A stretch of 5,189 nt of DNA from assembly GCA_029261675.1 (NCBI GenBank), contig JAJDBA010000217.1:1-5189 (forward strand), given 5' to 3'. The notes beneath the pieces are model-generated. The model did not search any database. It was not told the DNA's origin and worked only from the letters and a program-made list of their open reading frames with translations. This stretch comes from Nitrospinaceae bacterium (lineage in GTDB: Bacteria; Nitrospinota; Nitrospinia; Nitrospinales; VA-1). Every line of letters starts with the position of its first letter. Position 1 is the first letter of the stretch. Positions 1 through 5,134 of the stretch are shown piece after piece. The position numbers and the translations under genes are program-made.

Positions 1-1
1 A

Positions 2-2092
2 GACTTTATTGAACTCTTAACTGACGCAAGCGATAAAACCAAAATCCCTGACAACGCATTTATGCAAGCCAAAACCAATTTGGCTTGGTCTGGTAGGCGT
101 GAATTTAAAAATATTATTTCGAATTCGACTTTCTCTTTTGATCTTTTGCAAAGAGAACCTACCACCGTCTACTTAGTAATTCCCGAGGAATACATTTCCG
201 GGTGTGAAGTCTGGGTACGTTTGCTTTTCAATATTGCTCTTTTCCAGCTTAAAGAAGTCAATTCTGTATTTGGAAATTCATCCAGCAACCTTGACCAATC
301 CCAACGCGTCCTTTTCCTGCTGGATGAATTTCCGGCATTTGGAAAACTGGATGCGGTTGAAAAAGGGATGGCGACTATTCGGAGCAGAGGGGCAAATATT
401 TGGCTTTTTCTCCAGCATATCAGCCAGCTGGATGAGATTTATGGTGAAAACAGCGCTCGTTCCATTCTGGGGAATGCCGCCTTAATCCAGGCGTTCGGGT
501 CCAATGAATTACATGAATTAGACTATTTTTCCCGTGTTATTGGCAAAGAAATATTTGATGTTCAAAGTGTCACCATTGGTGTGAATAAAGCAAAAGGCGG
601 AAGTGAGGCTGTAGGTAAAACTCTCACATTGAGCAATACAGAGTCGGTTTCTCATGGGAAAAATTGGGCGGAGGCGCATGGGTCCAGTGAAACTTACTCC
701 ACCAGTACTGGCAGCAGCGTTTCCCAAGGCACACAACAAAGCAGGGCCAGGGGGAAAAGTAAAAATACTTCCCATACTAAGGGCGATAGCGTTGGCCACG
801 GCAGCTCCAATATGACAGGAAGAAATCAAAGTCAGGGTAGAGGAGACGGGGAAAATACTTCAGAATCGGATGGTTTGTCAGGACCCTTTACTTTTGCAGA
901 CATGATTGGTTTTGATGTGTTCACAAAGAATGATTCAAAAAACTCCGGAACAAGCAGGGGAGAAAATCGTTCCCGAAATTGGAGTAAAGGCTACAATACT
1001 TCAAGGACCAATACCTTAAACAGGAGTATGAACAAACAGAAAACAACAGCAACGGGCCTTTCTGACACCTTTACAGAAGGTTCCTCTGAAACTCATTCTT
1101 CAAGTTCTCAGAAAACAAAAGCAACTGGAGCGACTTTTTCTAATACGCTGGGAGGACAGGAAACAGAAACCAAAGGGACAACAACAAGCACAGCGGACAC
1201 AAACACAACAACCAATACCTGGAACTCTGGACAGAGCATCAGTTATTCCTGCAAACCGGAGGAACGATTAATAGAAACACCGCGTTCTTTAAGGAAGAGG
1301 TTAAATCAGGGCGGCCAACTTCTGGTTTTGCGTGGCCATCACCCCTTCCTTTGTCCCCGCATGGACTATATTGCTCGCCATCCTGAATTAGGGATTTATA
1401 GGTTTCCAAATCATGCAGTATTCTCTGGACAAGTAACCATAAATAAATACTGGAAAGATTTAATTTCGTCTTATCCTATTCAAAACGAAGGCCTGAAAAC
1501 TCAAATTTACTGTCAAAGGGAAAACATAACATCTTTAACTAAATTGCTTTTGACAAGCTTTCAAGGAAATAAGGAGGAAGTTGAGGGAATTGAAAAAGGG
1601 ATAGATCAGTCCTCTCCTTTTTTTGACATGGGAAATGAAATTAAAGGAGAACAGTTTCATTCTAAGGATAGGCTACTTTTTTATGGCGACGTCTTAATGC
1701 ATTTCGCTAAGGTTTTTAGCCCAAACTTCATACCATTAAATGAAATTCTCAATGAAGAGATAGGTTTTGAGAAAATTGATTTGGCCCTTGGTGAATTTGA
1801 GACTATAAGAAAAGTTTTGAAAGAAACTGATTTGAAGGAAGTCTATTCCAAAGATCAAAATGATTACAATGTGGATTGGTTTCTAAGCGTTTATTCGCGT
1901 CCAATAGAAAACTTTGCATCAGCCTTGATTGCTATTTTTGATCACCTTGCCCTATCGAACAACAAGCTTAATAAATTAGGCGACCAACTGGAGATGGTAG
2001 TAAATACTATTGAGGAGAAAATGAACGACAAACTAGCAGATGAAGCTATGTCAAACATTGAGCGAAGAAGACGATTTTTATTTAGCACTTGA
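2..2092 (+). CDS. Type IV coupling protein (VirD4/TraG/TraD family), C-terminal part, 5' end outside window
   Basis: ATPase that links the relaxase-DNA complex to a type IV secretion channel at the inner membrane during conjugation. The frame is open from base 2 with no stop before the first ATG at 62, so the gene starts upstream; that ATG is internal. Counting from it, a Walker B-like segment VLFLLDEFPAFGKL lies at residues 83-96. It is followed by RSRGANIWLFLQHISQLDEIYG (about 107-128, the glutamine-containing RecA motif) and ARSILGNAALIQAFGSNE (132-149). This is the order in the TraG/VirD4 C-terminal (TraM-recognition) domain. Walker A and the membrane anchor must lie upstream. Residues ~175-395 are a low-complexity insertion. 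The fold resumes at ERLIETPRSLRKRLNQGGQLLVLRGHHPF (401-429), matching the family's 'RPLLTPDEV...LVLVRG.PP' strand. Residues ~455-676 are an extra C-terminal region I cannot assign. The family call is firm; the exact subfamily (TraG, TraD or VirD4) is open. Confidence 0.9.
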   Translation, partial: DFIELLTDASDKTKIPDNAFMQAKTNLAWSGRREFKNIISNSTFSFDLLQREPTTVYLVIPEEYISGCEVWVRLLFNIALFQLKEVNSVFGNSSSNLDQSQRVLFLLDEFPAFGKLDAVEKGMATIRSRGANIWLFLQHISQLDEIYGENSARSILGNAALIQAFGSNELHELDYFSRVIGKEIFDVQSVTIGVNKAKGGSEAVGKTLTLSNTESVSHGKNWAEAHGSSETYSTSTGSSVSQGTQQSRARGKSKNTSHTKGDSVGHGSSNMTGRNQSQGRGDGENTSESDGLSGPFTFADMIGFDVFTKNDSKNSGTSRGENRSRNWSKGYNTSRTNTLNRSMNKQKTTATGLSDTFTEGSSETHSSSSQKTKATGATFSNTLGGQETETKGTTTSTADTNTTTNTWNSGQSISYSCKPEERLIETPRSLRKRLNQGGQLLVLRGHHPFLCPRMDYIARHPELGIYRFPNHAVFSGQVTINKYWKDLISSYPIQNEGLKTQIYCQRENITSLTKLLLTSFQGNKEEVEGIEKGIDQSSPFFDMGNEIKGEQFHSKDRLLFYGDVLMHFAKVFSPNFIPLNEILNEEIGFEKIDLALGEFETIRKVLKETDLKEVYSKDQNDYNVDWFLSVYSRPIENFASALIAIFDHLALSNNKLNKLGDQLEMVVNTIEEKMNDKLADEAMSNIERRRRFLFST
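584..1246 (+). other. Low-complexity Ser/Thr/Gly/Asn-rich insertion within the coupling protein
   Basis: This stretch encodes about 220 residues dominated by Ser, Thr, Gly, Asn, Gln and Lys, often with a hydroxyl residue at every second position (for example ETYSTSTGSSVSQGTQQS). It has almost no hydrophobic residues except one island near residues 274-289 (GPFTFADMIGFDVFTK). In usual family members this place is a short Ser-rich linker between the RecA-like core and its last strand, so this is a large expansion. The frame stays open throughout and the fold resumes afterwards, so it is an insertion and not a broken gene. It is probably disordered or a flexible tether; the function is unknown. 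Confidence 0.75.
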
Positions 2093-2096
2093 AAGT

Positions 2097-2987
2097 TTAA
2101 TTGAACTCAGGATGCCGGCTATGAAAATCAATTAAGGTTTGGTGAGAGTCGGCGACAGCTTTTAAGTCTAAAGTTTTTAGTTTTCCAGCGAACCCACAGT
2201 TAATGAGATGTTCCATAGTTTTTCTACGAAAAGCAATGTCATTTATTTCCCATTGATCTTTATTTAAGTCAAAAATTTCAAGTGCGTTTATTATGGTCGG
2301 GCTATTCAATTCCCTTTCCCAAGCTAGTTTTAATTTCCTTCTATTTTCTTCCTCTTCTTTCGCCCTTAACCTCTCATAATGGCCGGTAATAATTCGCTGT
2401 AATTCCTCCTCGTGGGGATAACTTCCATAGTATTTATCAGGAAGGGATTTTTCGCCTTGAAGTTCATCATAATTTTTCAGAACTTCTTGTAGGAATTTCC
2501 ACATTTTCTTATGAAGTTCAGTTGGATTTTTTATTACCTCCGATTCTGTAATTCCCAAACGAATTGGATAATTTAAATACCCAAAATAAATTACTTGAAG
2601 GACCTTGTATAATCTTAAAAGTCGTTTCCTTTTATTTTTGCATTCAAGAGAAAATGCCAGCATTTTTTTTGAGATTTCCAAAACTCTGTCTGGTTGTGCA
2701 TCCATACCTTCATCATATAGTTCCCAATAGCTAGAAGGTCCAGATTCGCATTTTTTCCACAAAACTATAAATAATAAAAAGGGAAATAAACCAAATAATA
2801 ATAAATAAATCCATATGAAAACTTGTTGGAAAATCGTGTCACCTTTAAAGTTGGAATCGTTGATGCCAAACAGAGATAGAATAAAAGAAATCACACCCCC
2901 CGCTAAAAGAAGAGGAATCCACGCAAACATTCCGCCTACAAAAACTTTTATCCAATCATGATATTTTGCTTCAATTGGTTTTTTCAT
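2097..2987 (-). CDS. Hypothetical protein with two N-terminal membrane helices
   Basis: I do not recognise this family. The 296-residue product begins with a short basic/aromatic segment. Two strongly hydrophobic stretches follow, at about residues 15-41 (VFVGGMFAWIPLLLAGGVIS onward) and 53-77 (IFQQVFIWIYLLLFGLFPFL onward), joined by a short polar loop. The remaining ~215 residues are soluble and charged, presumably cytoplasmic, and include a highly charged helix at about 193-226 (EEELQRII...RLRAKEEEENRRKLK) that may form a coiled coil. No catalytic motif is visible. The ATG start has no clear Shine-Dalgarno sequence just upstream (TTCCCAAATTGAA), so translation may be weak. The gene ends 4 bp from the coupling-protein stop, in convergent orientation, with no terminator between. 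An insertion sequence begins 100 bp upstream of its start and may have cut it off from its promoter. A transfer-related or immunity role is possible but unsupported. Confidence 0.7.
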   Translation of the reverse strand: MKKPIEAKYHDWIKVFVGGMFAWIPLLLAGGVISFILSLFGINDSNFKGDTIFQQVFIWIYLLLFGLFPFLLFIVLWKKCESGPSSYWELYDEGMDAQPDRVLEISKKMLAFSLECKNKRKRLLRLYKVLQVIYFGYLNYPIRLGITESEVIKNPTELHKKMWKFLQEVLKNYDELQGEKSLPDKYYGSYPHEEELQRIITGHYERLRAKEEEENRRKLKLAWERELNSPTIINALEIFDLNKDQWEINDIAFRRKTMEHLINCGFAGKLKTLDLKAVADSHQTLIDFHSRHPEFN

Positions 2988-3078
2988 TTCAATTTGGGAA
3001 CTATTTTGTTGGGGTTAGAAAAATTTACAAATAAATTCTCTTTTAAATCACCGGGACCTCGGATTGATTTAATGAATT

Positions 3079-3087
3079 ATCGAAAAT
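3079..3087. repeat. Left target-site duplication of the insertion sequence
   Basis: ATCGAAAAT lies directly outside the left inverted repeat and is repeated exactly at 4365-4373 outside the right one. Nine bases fits IS4-family elements, which generally duplicate about 7-13 bp. Because the duplicated sequence and the element tips share bases, the true duplication could be read as 7 bp (TCGAAAA) with longer tips. Confidence 0.9.
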
Positions 3088-3105
3088 CACTACCGTCCGG
3101 GGAAA
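3088..3105 (+). repeat. Left terminal inverted repeat (IRL)
   Basis: CACTACCGTCCGGGGAAA matches the reverse complement of 4347-4364 at 17 of 18 positions. Similarity stops sharply after the third A of the AAA tail. Confidence 0.93.
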
Positions 3106-3139
3106 AATGAGAGTCATGGCTTAACCTTTTCAGTTGTTA

Positions 3140-3145
3140 GATAAT
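3140..3145 (+). promoter_or_regulatory. Candidate -10 box of the transposase promoter
   Basis: GATAAT matches the TATAAT consensus at five of six positions and lies 42 bases before the ATG. The -35 position 17 bases upstream reads TGGCTT, a poor match that overlaps the left arm of the start-codon inverted repeat. Initiation near 3152 would give an RNA lacking that arm. A weak promoter is usual for transposase genes. Confidence 0.35.
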
Positions 3146-3173
3146 GAGTTCGTCGAAAACCATTGTCAACACT

Positions 3174-3178
3174 GGAGG
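3174..3178 (+). promoter_or_regulatory. Ribosome binding site that fixes the transposase start
   Basis: GGAGG lies 8 bases before the ATG at 3187, ideal spacing. The frame stays open back to a TTG at 3163, but using that would put this site inside the coding region and add eight residues the family lacks. The ATG is therefore the start. Confidence 0.85.
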
Positions 3179-3186
3179 ATCAAGCC

Positions 3187-4362
3187 ATGACCCAAGTCGG
3201 AACTGTGTTTTCAGAACTACTGAAACTTGTACCGAGATACCATTTCGACAAGGCCGTCAATAGCCATCAAGGCGACCGCTACGCCAAGTCGTTCACGTCG
3301 TGGAAACAGTTCATCACGTTATTGTATTCCCAAATCACCCGCAAAGACAGTCTACGCGAAATCGAAACGGGCCTCCTCGCCCAGTCAAATCGGTGCTATC
3401 ACCTGGGGTTGACCCGTGTTTGCCGCTCGACGCTGGCTGACGCGAACAACCGTCGGGACTTCAGGATATTCGAGGAGTTATTTTATCACTTGCTGGGCCG
3501 TTGTAAAAACTTAACGCCAAAGCACAAGTTCCGGTTCAAGAATCCGCTTTACTCTCTGGACGCATCGACCATTGATCTTTGTTTGTCGGTGTTTCCCTGG
3601 GCAAAGTTCCGCAAGACCAAGGGCGCGATCAAATTACACTGTCAGTACGATCACAGCGGCGCGTTGCCCTCGTTCATGGTGATCACCGACGGCAAGCATC
3701 ACGAGGCGCGGGTGGTGAAGGAGCATGCGTTTCCTCTTAAACCGGACAGCATCGTATCAATAGATCGTGGCTACCTCGACTTCAAATGGCTTTATTCATT
3801 GACTGTACGCCGGGTTTCCTTTGTCACCCGCGCGAAAAAGAACTTCAAGTACGAGGTCACCGGACAGCATAAAGAGCCCACAGGCAAAGGCGTTCTTAGC
3901 GACGAGTCCGTGCGCATGGCGAACGTTTATGCGAGCCGGGATTATCCTGAAGAGTTGCGCAGGATTGAGTTTTACGATGCTGAGAAGAAAAAGGTTCTGG
4001 TGTTTATGACCAACAACTTCAAGCTGGCAGCGTCCACCATTGCGGCGATTTATAAATCGCGTTGGCAGATCGAGTTGTTCTTCAAATGGATCAAGCAGAA
4101 CCTGAAGATCAAATCATTTTTGGGGAGCAGTAAAAATGCGGTGATGACGCAGGTGTGGGTGGCGATGTGTTATTACTTGCTACTCGCTTACATAAAATAT
4201 CAGGCCCGGTTTGCGCATTCATTGCTGTATCTAAGCCGCGTTATTAGGGAAATCCTGACGGAACGCAAGACTCTGATCGATATCTTGACACTCAAACCCG
4301 AACGACTGAAAAAAATCAAAACAGAACCCATCCAATATCAACTAACTTTCCCCGGACAGTAG
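3187..4362 (+). CDS. IS4-family DDE transposase
   Basis: The 391-residue enzyme cuts and joins the ends of its insertion sequence. The N-terminal ~80 residues (from MTQVGTVFSELLKLVPRYHF to TRKDSLREIETGL) match the DUF4372 domain found before many IS4 transposase cores, followed by SRSTLADAN-like text (STLADANNRRDFRIFEEL, 81-98). Catalytic residues are visible: the first Asp in YSLDAST (D125), the second in VSIDRGY (D193), and the YREK signature Y289-R292-E296-K303 in YKSRWQIELFFKWIK, where E296 is the third acid. Spacing Y-(2)-R-(3)-E-(6)-K is exact for IS4. The gene is intact, with no frameshift or missing residue. The stop (TAG, 4360-4362) lies in the right inverted repeat. Expression is probably limited by a weak internal promoter and by the start-codon inverted repeat. 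Confidence 0.96.
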   Translation: MTQVGTVFSELLKLVPRYHFDKAVNSHQGDRYAKSFTSWKQFITLLYSQITRKDSLREIETGLLAQSNRCYHLGLTRVCRSTLADANNRRDFRIFEELFYHLLGRCKNLTPKHKFRFKNPLYSLDASTIDLCLSVFPWAKFRKTKGAIKLHCQYDHSGALPSFMVITDGKHHEARVVKEHAFPLKPDSIVSIDRGYLDFKWLYSLTVRRVSFVTRAKKNFKYEVTGQHKEPTGKGVLSDESVRMANVYASRDYPEELRRIEFYDAEKKKVLVFMTNNFKLAASTIAAIYKSRWQIELFFKWIKQNLKIKSFLGSSKNAVMTQVWVAMCYYLLLAYIKYQARFAHSLLYLSRVIREILTERKTLIDILTLKPERLKKIKTEPIQYQLTFPGQ

Positions 4363-4364
4363 TG
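4347..4364 (-). repeat. Right terminal inverted repeat (IRR)
   Basis: TTTCCCCGGACAGTAGTG is the partner of the left end. It also encodes the last residues and the stop codon of the transposase, so sequence here is under both coding and end-binding constraint. Confidence 0.93.
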
Positions 4365-4373
4365 ATCGAAAAT
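4365..4373. repeat. Right target-site duplication of the insertion sequence
   Basis: ATCGAAAAT, identical to 3079-3087. The lack of any difference between copies suggests a fairly recent insertion. Removing the element and one copy restores an AT-rich stretch between the membrane-protein gene and the palindrome. Confidence 0.9.
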
Positions 4374-4381
4374 CAAATATT

Positions 4382-4410
4382 ATCATATTTATTTTGGAAA
4401 TCTTGTTCAA
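4382..4410 (-). promoter_or_regulatory. Candidate promoter facing the membrane-protein gene, stranded beyond the insertion sequence
   Basis: Read on the minus strand, TTGAAC (4410-4405) is followed after exactly 17 bases by TATGAT (4387-4382), five of six matches at the -10. Initiation would fall near 4375, at the insertion site. Before insertion the RNA would have reached the membrane-protein ATG after roughly 100 bases. The surroundings are AT-rich, so a chance match is quite possible, and the site overlaps the doubtful coding remnant. Confidence 0.3.
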
Positions 4411-4440
4411 ACAGTTTCAATTCTTGTGATGCATGGTGTT

Positions 4441-4488
4441 TTAGATTAAATCTTTGGAACGCGTTAGAGTTTTTACTTTTTTCAACAT
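4441..4488 (-). CDS. Possible 15-codon leader-like reading frame
   Basis: On the minus strand AAAGGAA precedes an ATG at 4488 with workable spacing, opening a 15-residue frame rich in Lys and Thr (MLKKVKTLTRSKDLI). Its upstream sequence mirrors the leader of the 70-residue gene across the palindrome, which is the only reason to list it. No homologue is known to me, and it may be a decayed copy of a gene start. Confidence 0.15.
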   Translation of the reverse strand: MLKKVKTLTRSKDLI

Positions 4489-4544
4489 CGCCAATTCCTT
4501 TCAACGGCCAAACCCATTTATGTCGGACAGTGGATGCCAGGGTG

Positions 4545-4625
4545 ATCCCGGCTGAAAAAATTTCGTACCCGTCTTCCGCCGCAAGCGGTCTCCCGAGAAG
4601 AGGGTGAAATTTTTTCAGCCGGGAT
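4545..4625. repeat. 81-bp palindrome with perfect 20-bp arms
   Basis: The arm ATCCCGGCTGAAAAAATTTC at 4545-4564 is perfectly complementary to 4606-4625. The stem continues inward with ACCC/GGGT (4567-4570 with 4602-4605) and TCTTC/GAAGA (4572-4576 with 4597-4601), broken by small bulges on the left side, giving about 29 pairs. A 20-base tip remains with its own CCGC...GCGG pairing potential. It would form a very stable RNA hairpin or DNA cruciform in the leader of the 70-residue gene. No T-run follows, so it does not look like a simple terminator. A palindromic mobile repeat (MITE- or REP-like) or a regulatory leader are the main options. Confidence 0.9.
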
Positions 4626-4670
4626 AATTTCCGAGCGCATCAGGCCGACAAAGGGTTGGCCACAAACTGA

Positions 4671-4676
4671 AAGGAA
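4671..4676 (+). promoter_or_regulatory. Ribosome binding site of the 70-residue gene
   Basis: AAGGAA lies 5 bases before the ATG at 4682 (GGA at 4673-4675, 6 bases away) and supports that start. The same motif appears mirrored on the left side of the palindrome. Confidence 0.7.
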
Positions 4677-4681
4677 AGACG

Positions 4682-4894
4682 ATGACTACAGAAACTAAAA
4701 AAACACCCTCACACCGGGCCTACCAGGTTCGCAACTTCGGCGAAAACAACGCCCAAAGTTATTGGACGGCCATAGGATCGGTGTTTCAACATAAAGATGG
4801 AAATGGATTCGATGTTCTCCTCGACGCTCTACCGCGTGACGGACGGGTAGTGATTCGCCCCATCACCGAGAAGAAAGAGGAAACTAACAGCTAG
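4682..4894 (+). CDS. Small conserved hypothetical protein of transfer-region type
   Basis: This 70-residue soluble protein has a compact conserved-looking core: THRAY-like SHRAYQVRNFG (10-20), SYWTAIGSVFQHKDGNGFDVLLDALPRDGRVVIR (26-59), then a charged tail. From memory, small proteins with the pattern 'HRAY.V...W..IG..F.HKDG.G....LDALP.DGR' recur as hypothetical proteins in proteobacterial plasmid and integrative-element regions, often near conjugation genes. Their function is not established. The pattern suggests a small beta-rich fold; there are no membrane segments or catalytic motifs. The start is supported by a Shine-Dalgarno sequence. The gene stands alone, is preceded by a large palindrome that may control it, and is followed by a clear terminator. 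Its third codon positions are richer in G/C than those of the coupling gene, consistent with mosaic origin. Confidence 0.85.
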   Translation: MTTETKKTPSHRAYQVRNFGENNAQSYWTAIGSVFQHKDGNGFDVLLDALPRDGRVVIRPITEKKEETNS

Positions 4895-4900
4895 TTTCCT
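4878..4900 (+). promoter_or_regulatory. Perfect hairpin overlapping the stop codon of the 70-residue gene
   Basis: AGGAAACTA (4878-4886) pairs perfectly with TAGTTTCCT (4892-4900) around a 5-base loop, and the stop codon forms the first three bases of the right arm. No T-run follows, so it is not itself a terminator. It may protect the mRNA end or be incidental. Confidence 0.5.
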
Positions 4901-4915
4901 TCCAATACTCAAAAC

Positions 4916-4948
4916 AAAAAGGGGCCGCTCGATGCGGTCCCTTTTTTT
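4916..4948. terminator. Bidirectional rho-independent terminator
   Basis: AAAAAGGGGCCGC (4916-4928), a 5-base loop, then GCGGTCCC and seven T residues. The stem is GC-rich with one G-T pair. Read on the minus strand, the stem is followed by TTTTTGTTTT, so it can also stop transcription arriving from the right. It lies 21 bp after the 70-residue gene. Confidence 0.9.
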
Positions 4949-4972
4949 AATCGGATTTTACATTGTCCAAAT

Positions 4973-5119
4973 CTAGCCCCATAAATGTAGGCGTTCACTT
5001 TCTCCCCTCCAAGCCTCCACGTATTTCCAATTTCCCAGATCAACCCTTCCATTTTGGCAGGTTTTCCATGGCGGGAATGACGGCCTCTTTTTGGTAGTCG
5101 TTTCCGGCAGCTCCTTCAT
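4973..5119 (-). CDS. Possible 48-residue small protein
   Basis: An ATG at 5119 opens a 48-codon minus-strand frame (begins MKELPETTTKKRPSFPPWKT, later NWKYVEAWRGE) ending 25 bp before the bidirectional terminator, which could serve it. It starts 15 bases after an upstream minus-strand stop in the same frame, an operon-like distance. The ribosome binding site is weak. A second overlapping minus-strand frame also reads plausibly (from an ATG near 5051, including WEIGNTWRLGGEKVNAYIYG) but runs into the terminator. I recognise neither and cannot decide between them. The stretch may instead be a frameshifted remnant. Confidence 0.3.
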   Translation of the reverse strand: MKELPETTTKKRPSFPPWKTCQNGRVDLGNWKYVEAWRGESERLHLWG

Positions 5120-5134
5120 CAGGTTTTTCTCAAA

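Larger units (their letters stand above)
3113..3191 (+). promoter_or_regulatory. Inverted repeat sequestering the transposase start codon in read-through transcripts
   Basis: GTCATGGCTT at 3113-3122 is the exact reverse complement of AAGCCATGAC at 3182-3191. With two mismatches the match extends to 14 bp. The right arm contains the transposase ATG (3187), and the Shine-Dalgarno sequence lies in the loop just before it. An RNA started outside the element would contain both arms and could hide the start. An RNA started from a promoter between the arms would lack the left arm and be translatable. This is the arrangement described for IS10 and IS50. The repeat is seen; the regulation is inferred. 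Confidence 0.6.
3088..4364 (+). mobile_element. Complete IS4-family insertion sequence, 1277 bp
   Basis: The element is bounded by 18-bp terminal inverted repeats with the consensus CACTACYGTCCGGGGAAA (one mismatch, at position 7). It is flanked by identical 9-bp direct repeats. It contains a single uninterrupted transposase gene filling almost the whole element, whose stop codon lies inside the right inverted repeat. The DDE residues and YREK signature place it in the IS4 family, with an N-terminus like the transposases carrying the DUF4372 domain. Everything needed for transposition appears present, so it is probably active or recently so. The exact named element cannot be given without a database comparison. 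Confidence 0.95.
4373..4639 (-). pseudogene. Possible start-less coding remnant, 88 codons open
   Basis: On the minus strand a frame is open for 88 codons, ending in a TGA that overlaps the right target duplication. It contains no ATG or GTG, only CTG and TTG codons. Its last part reads like real protein (ASQELKLFEQDFQNKYDNI), while the plus-strand frame across it is a Cys/Trp-rich shadow. The upper half runs through the palindrome, where several frames are open at once, so that part is not evidence of coding. If real, this is the 3' end of a gene that once lay about 100 bp upstream of the membrane-protein gene and was later separated from it by the insertion sequence. I recognise no family, and it could be chance. 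Confidence 0.25.
4486..4684. repeat. Long imperfect inverted repeat around the palindrome, each arm ending in RBS-like and ATG sequence
   Basis: Reading outward from the central palindrome, both sides show the same blocks in the same order. These are CCGACA (left 4526-4521, right 4645-4650), a GGGTT(T)GGCC block, TGAAAGGAA (left 4503-4495, right 4668-4676) and CGATG (left 4490-4486, right 4680-4684). Spacings agree: 18 versus 19 bases from the palindrome arm to CCGACA, 17 versus 17 to TGAAAGGAA, and 4 versus 3 to CGATG. The right arm is the leader and start of the 70-residue gene. This looks like an inverted duplication of a leader that has partly diverged. Confidence 0.6.

Noticed and set aside
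62..62. ATG at 62 as the true start of the coupling protein
   Set aside because: The frame is open to the window edge and the N-terminal half of the family, including Walker A, is missing, so the start lies upstream.
204..485. Plus-strand frame overlapping the coupling-protein core
   Set aside because: It overlaps the Walker B region in another frame and has no independent support.
518..829. Minus-strand 103-codon frame inside the coupling gene
   Set aside because: It is antisense to the low-complexity insertion, whose Ser/Thr/Gly codons rarely give stops on the other strand; there is no start signal or recognisable motif.
3163..3186. TTG at 3163 as the transposase start
   Set aside because: It would place the strong GGAGG site inside the gene; the ATG at 3187 has ideal spacing and matches the family N-terminus.
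4362..4607. Plus-strand 81-codon frame after the insertion sequence
   Set aside because: It starts with GTG at the element's edge, has no ribosome binding site, has a Cys/Trp/Ser-rich composition unlike a protein, and runs through the palindrome.
4545..4625. CRISPR repeat or rho-independent terminator
   Set aside because: There is only one copy with no spacers, and no T-run follows the stem, so neither reading fits.
5071..5083. CGGGAATGACG motif resembling a common dispersed palindromic repeat
   Set aside because: Only one half-site is present, without the matching inverted half nearby.
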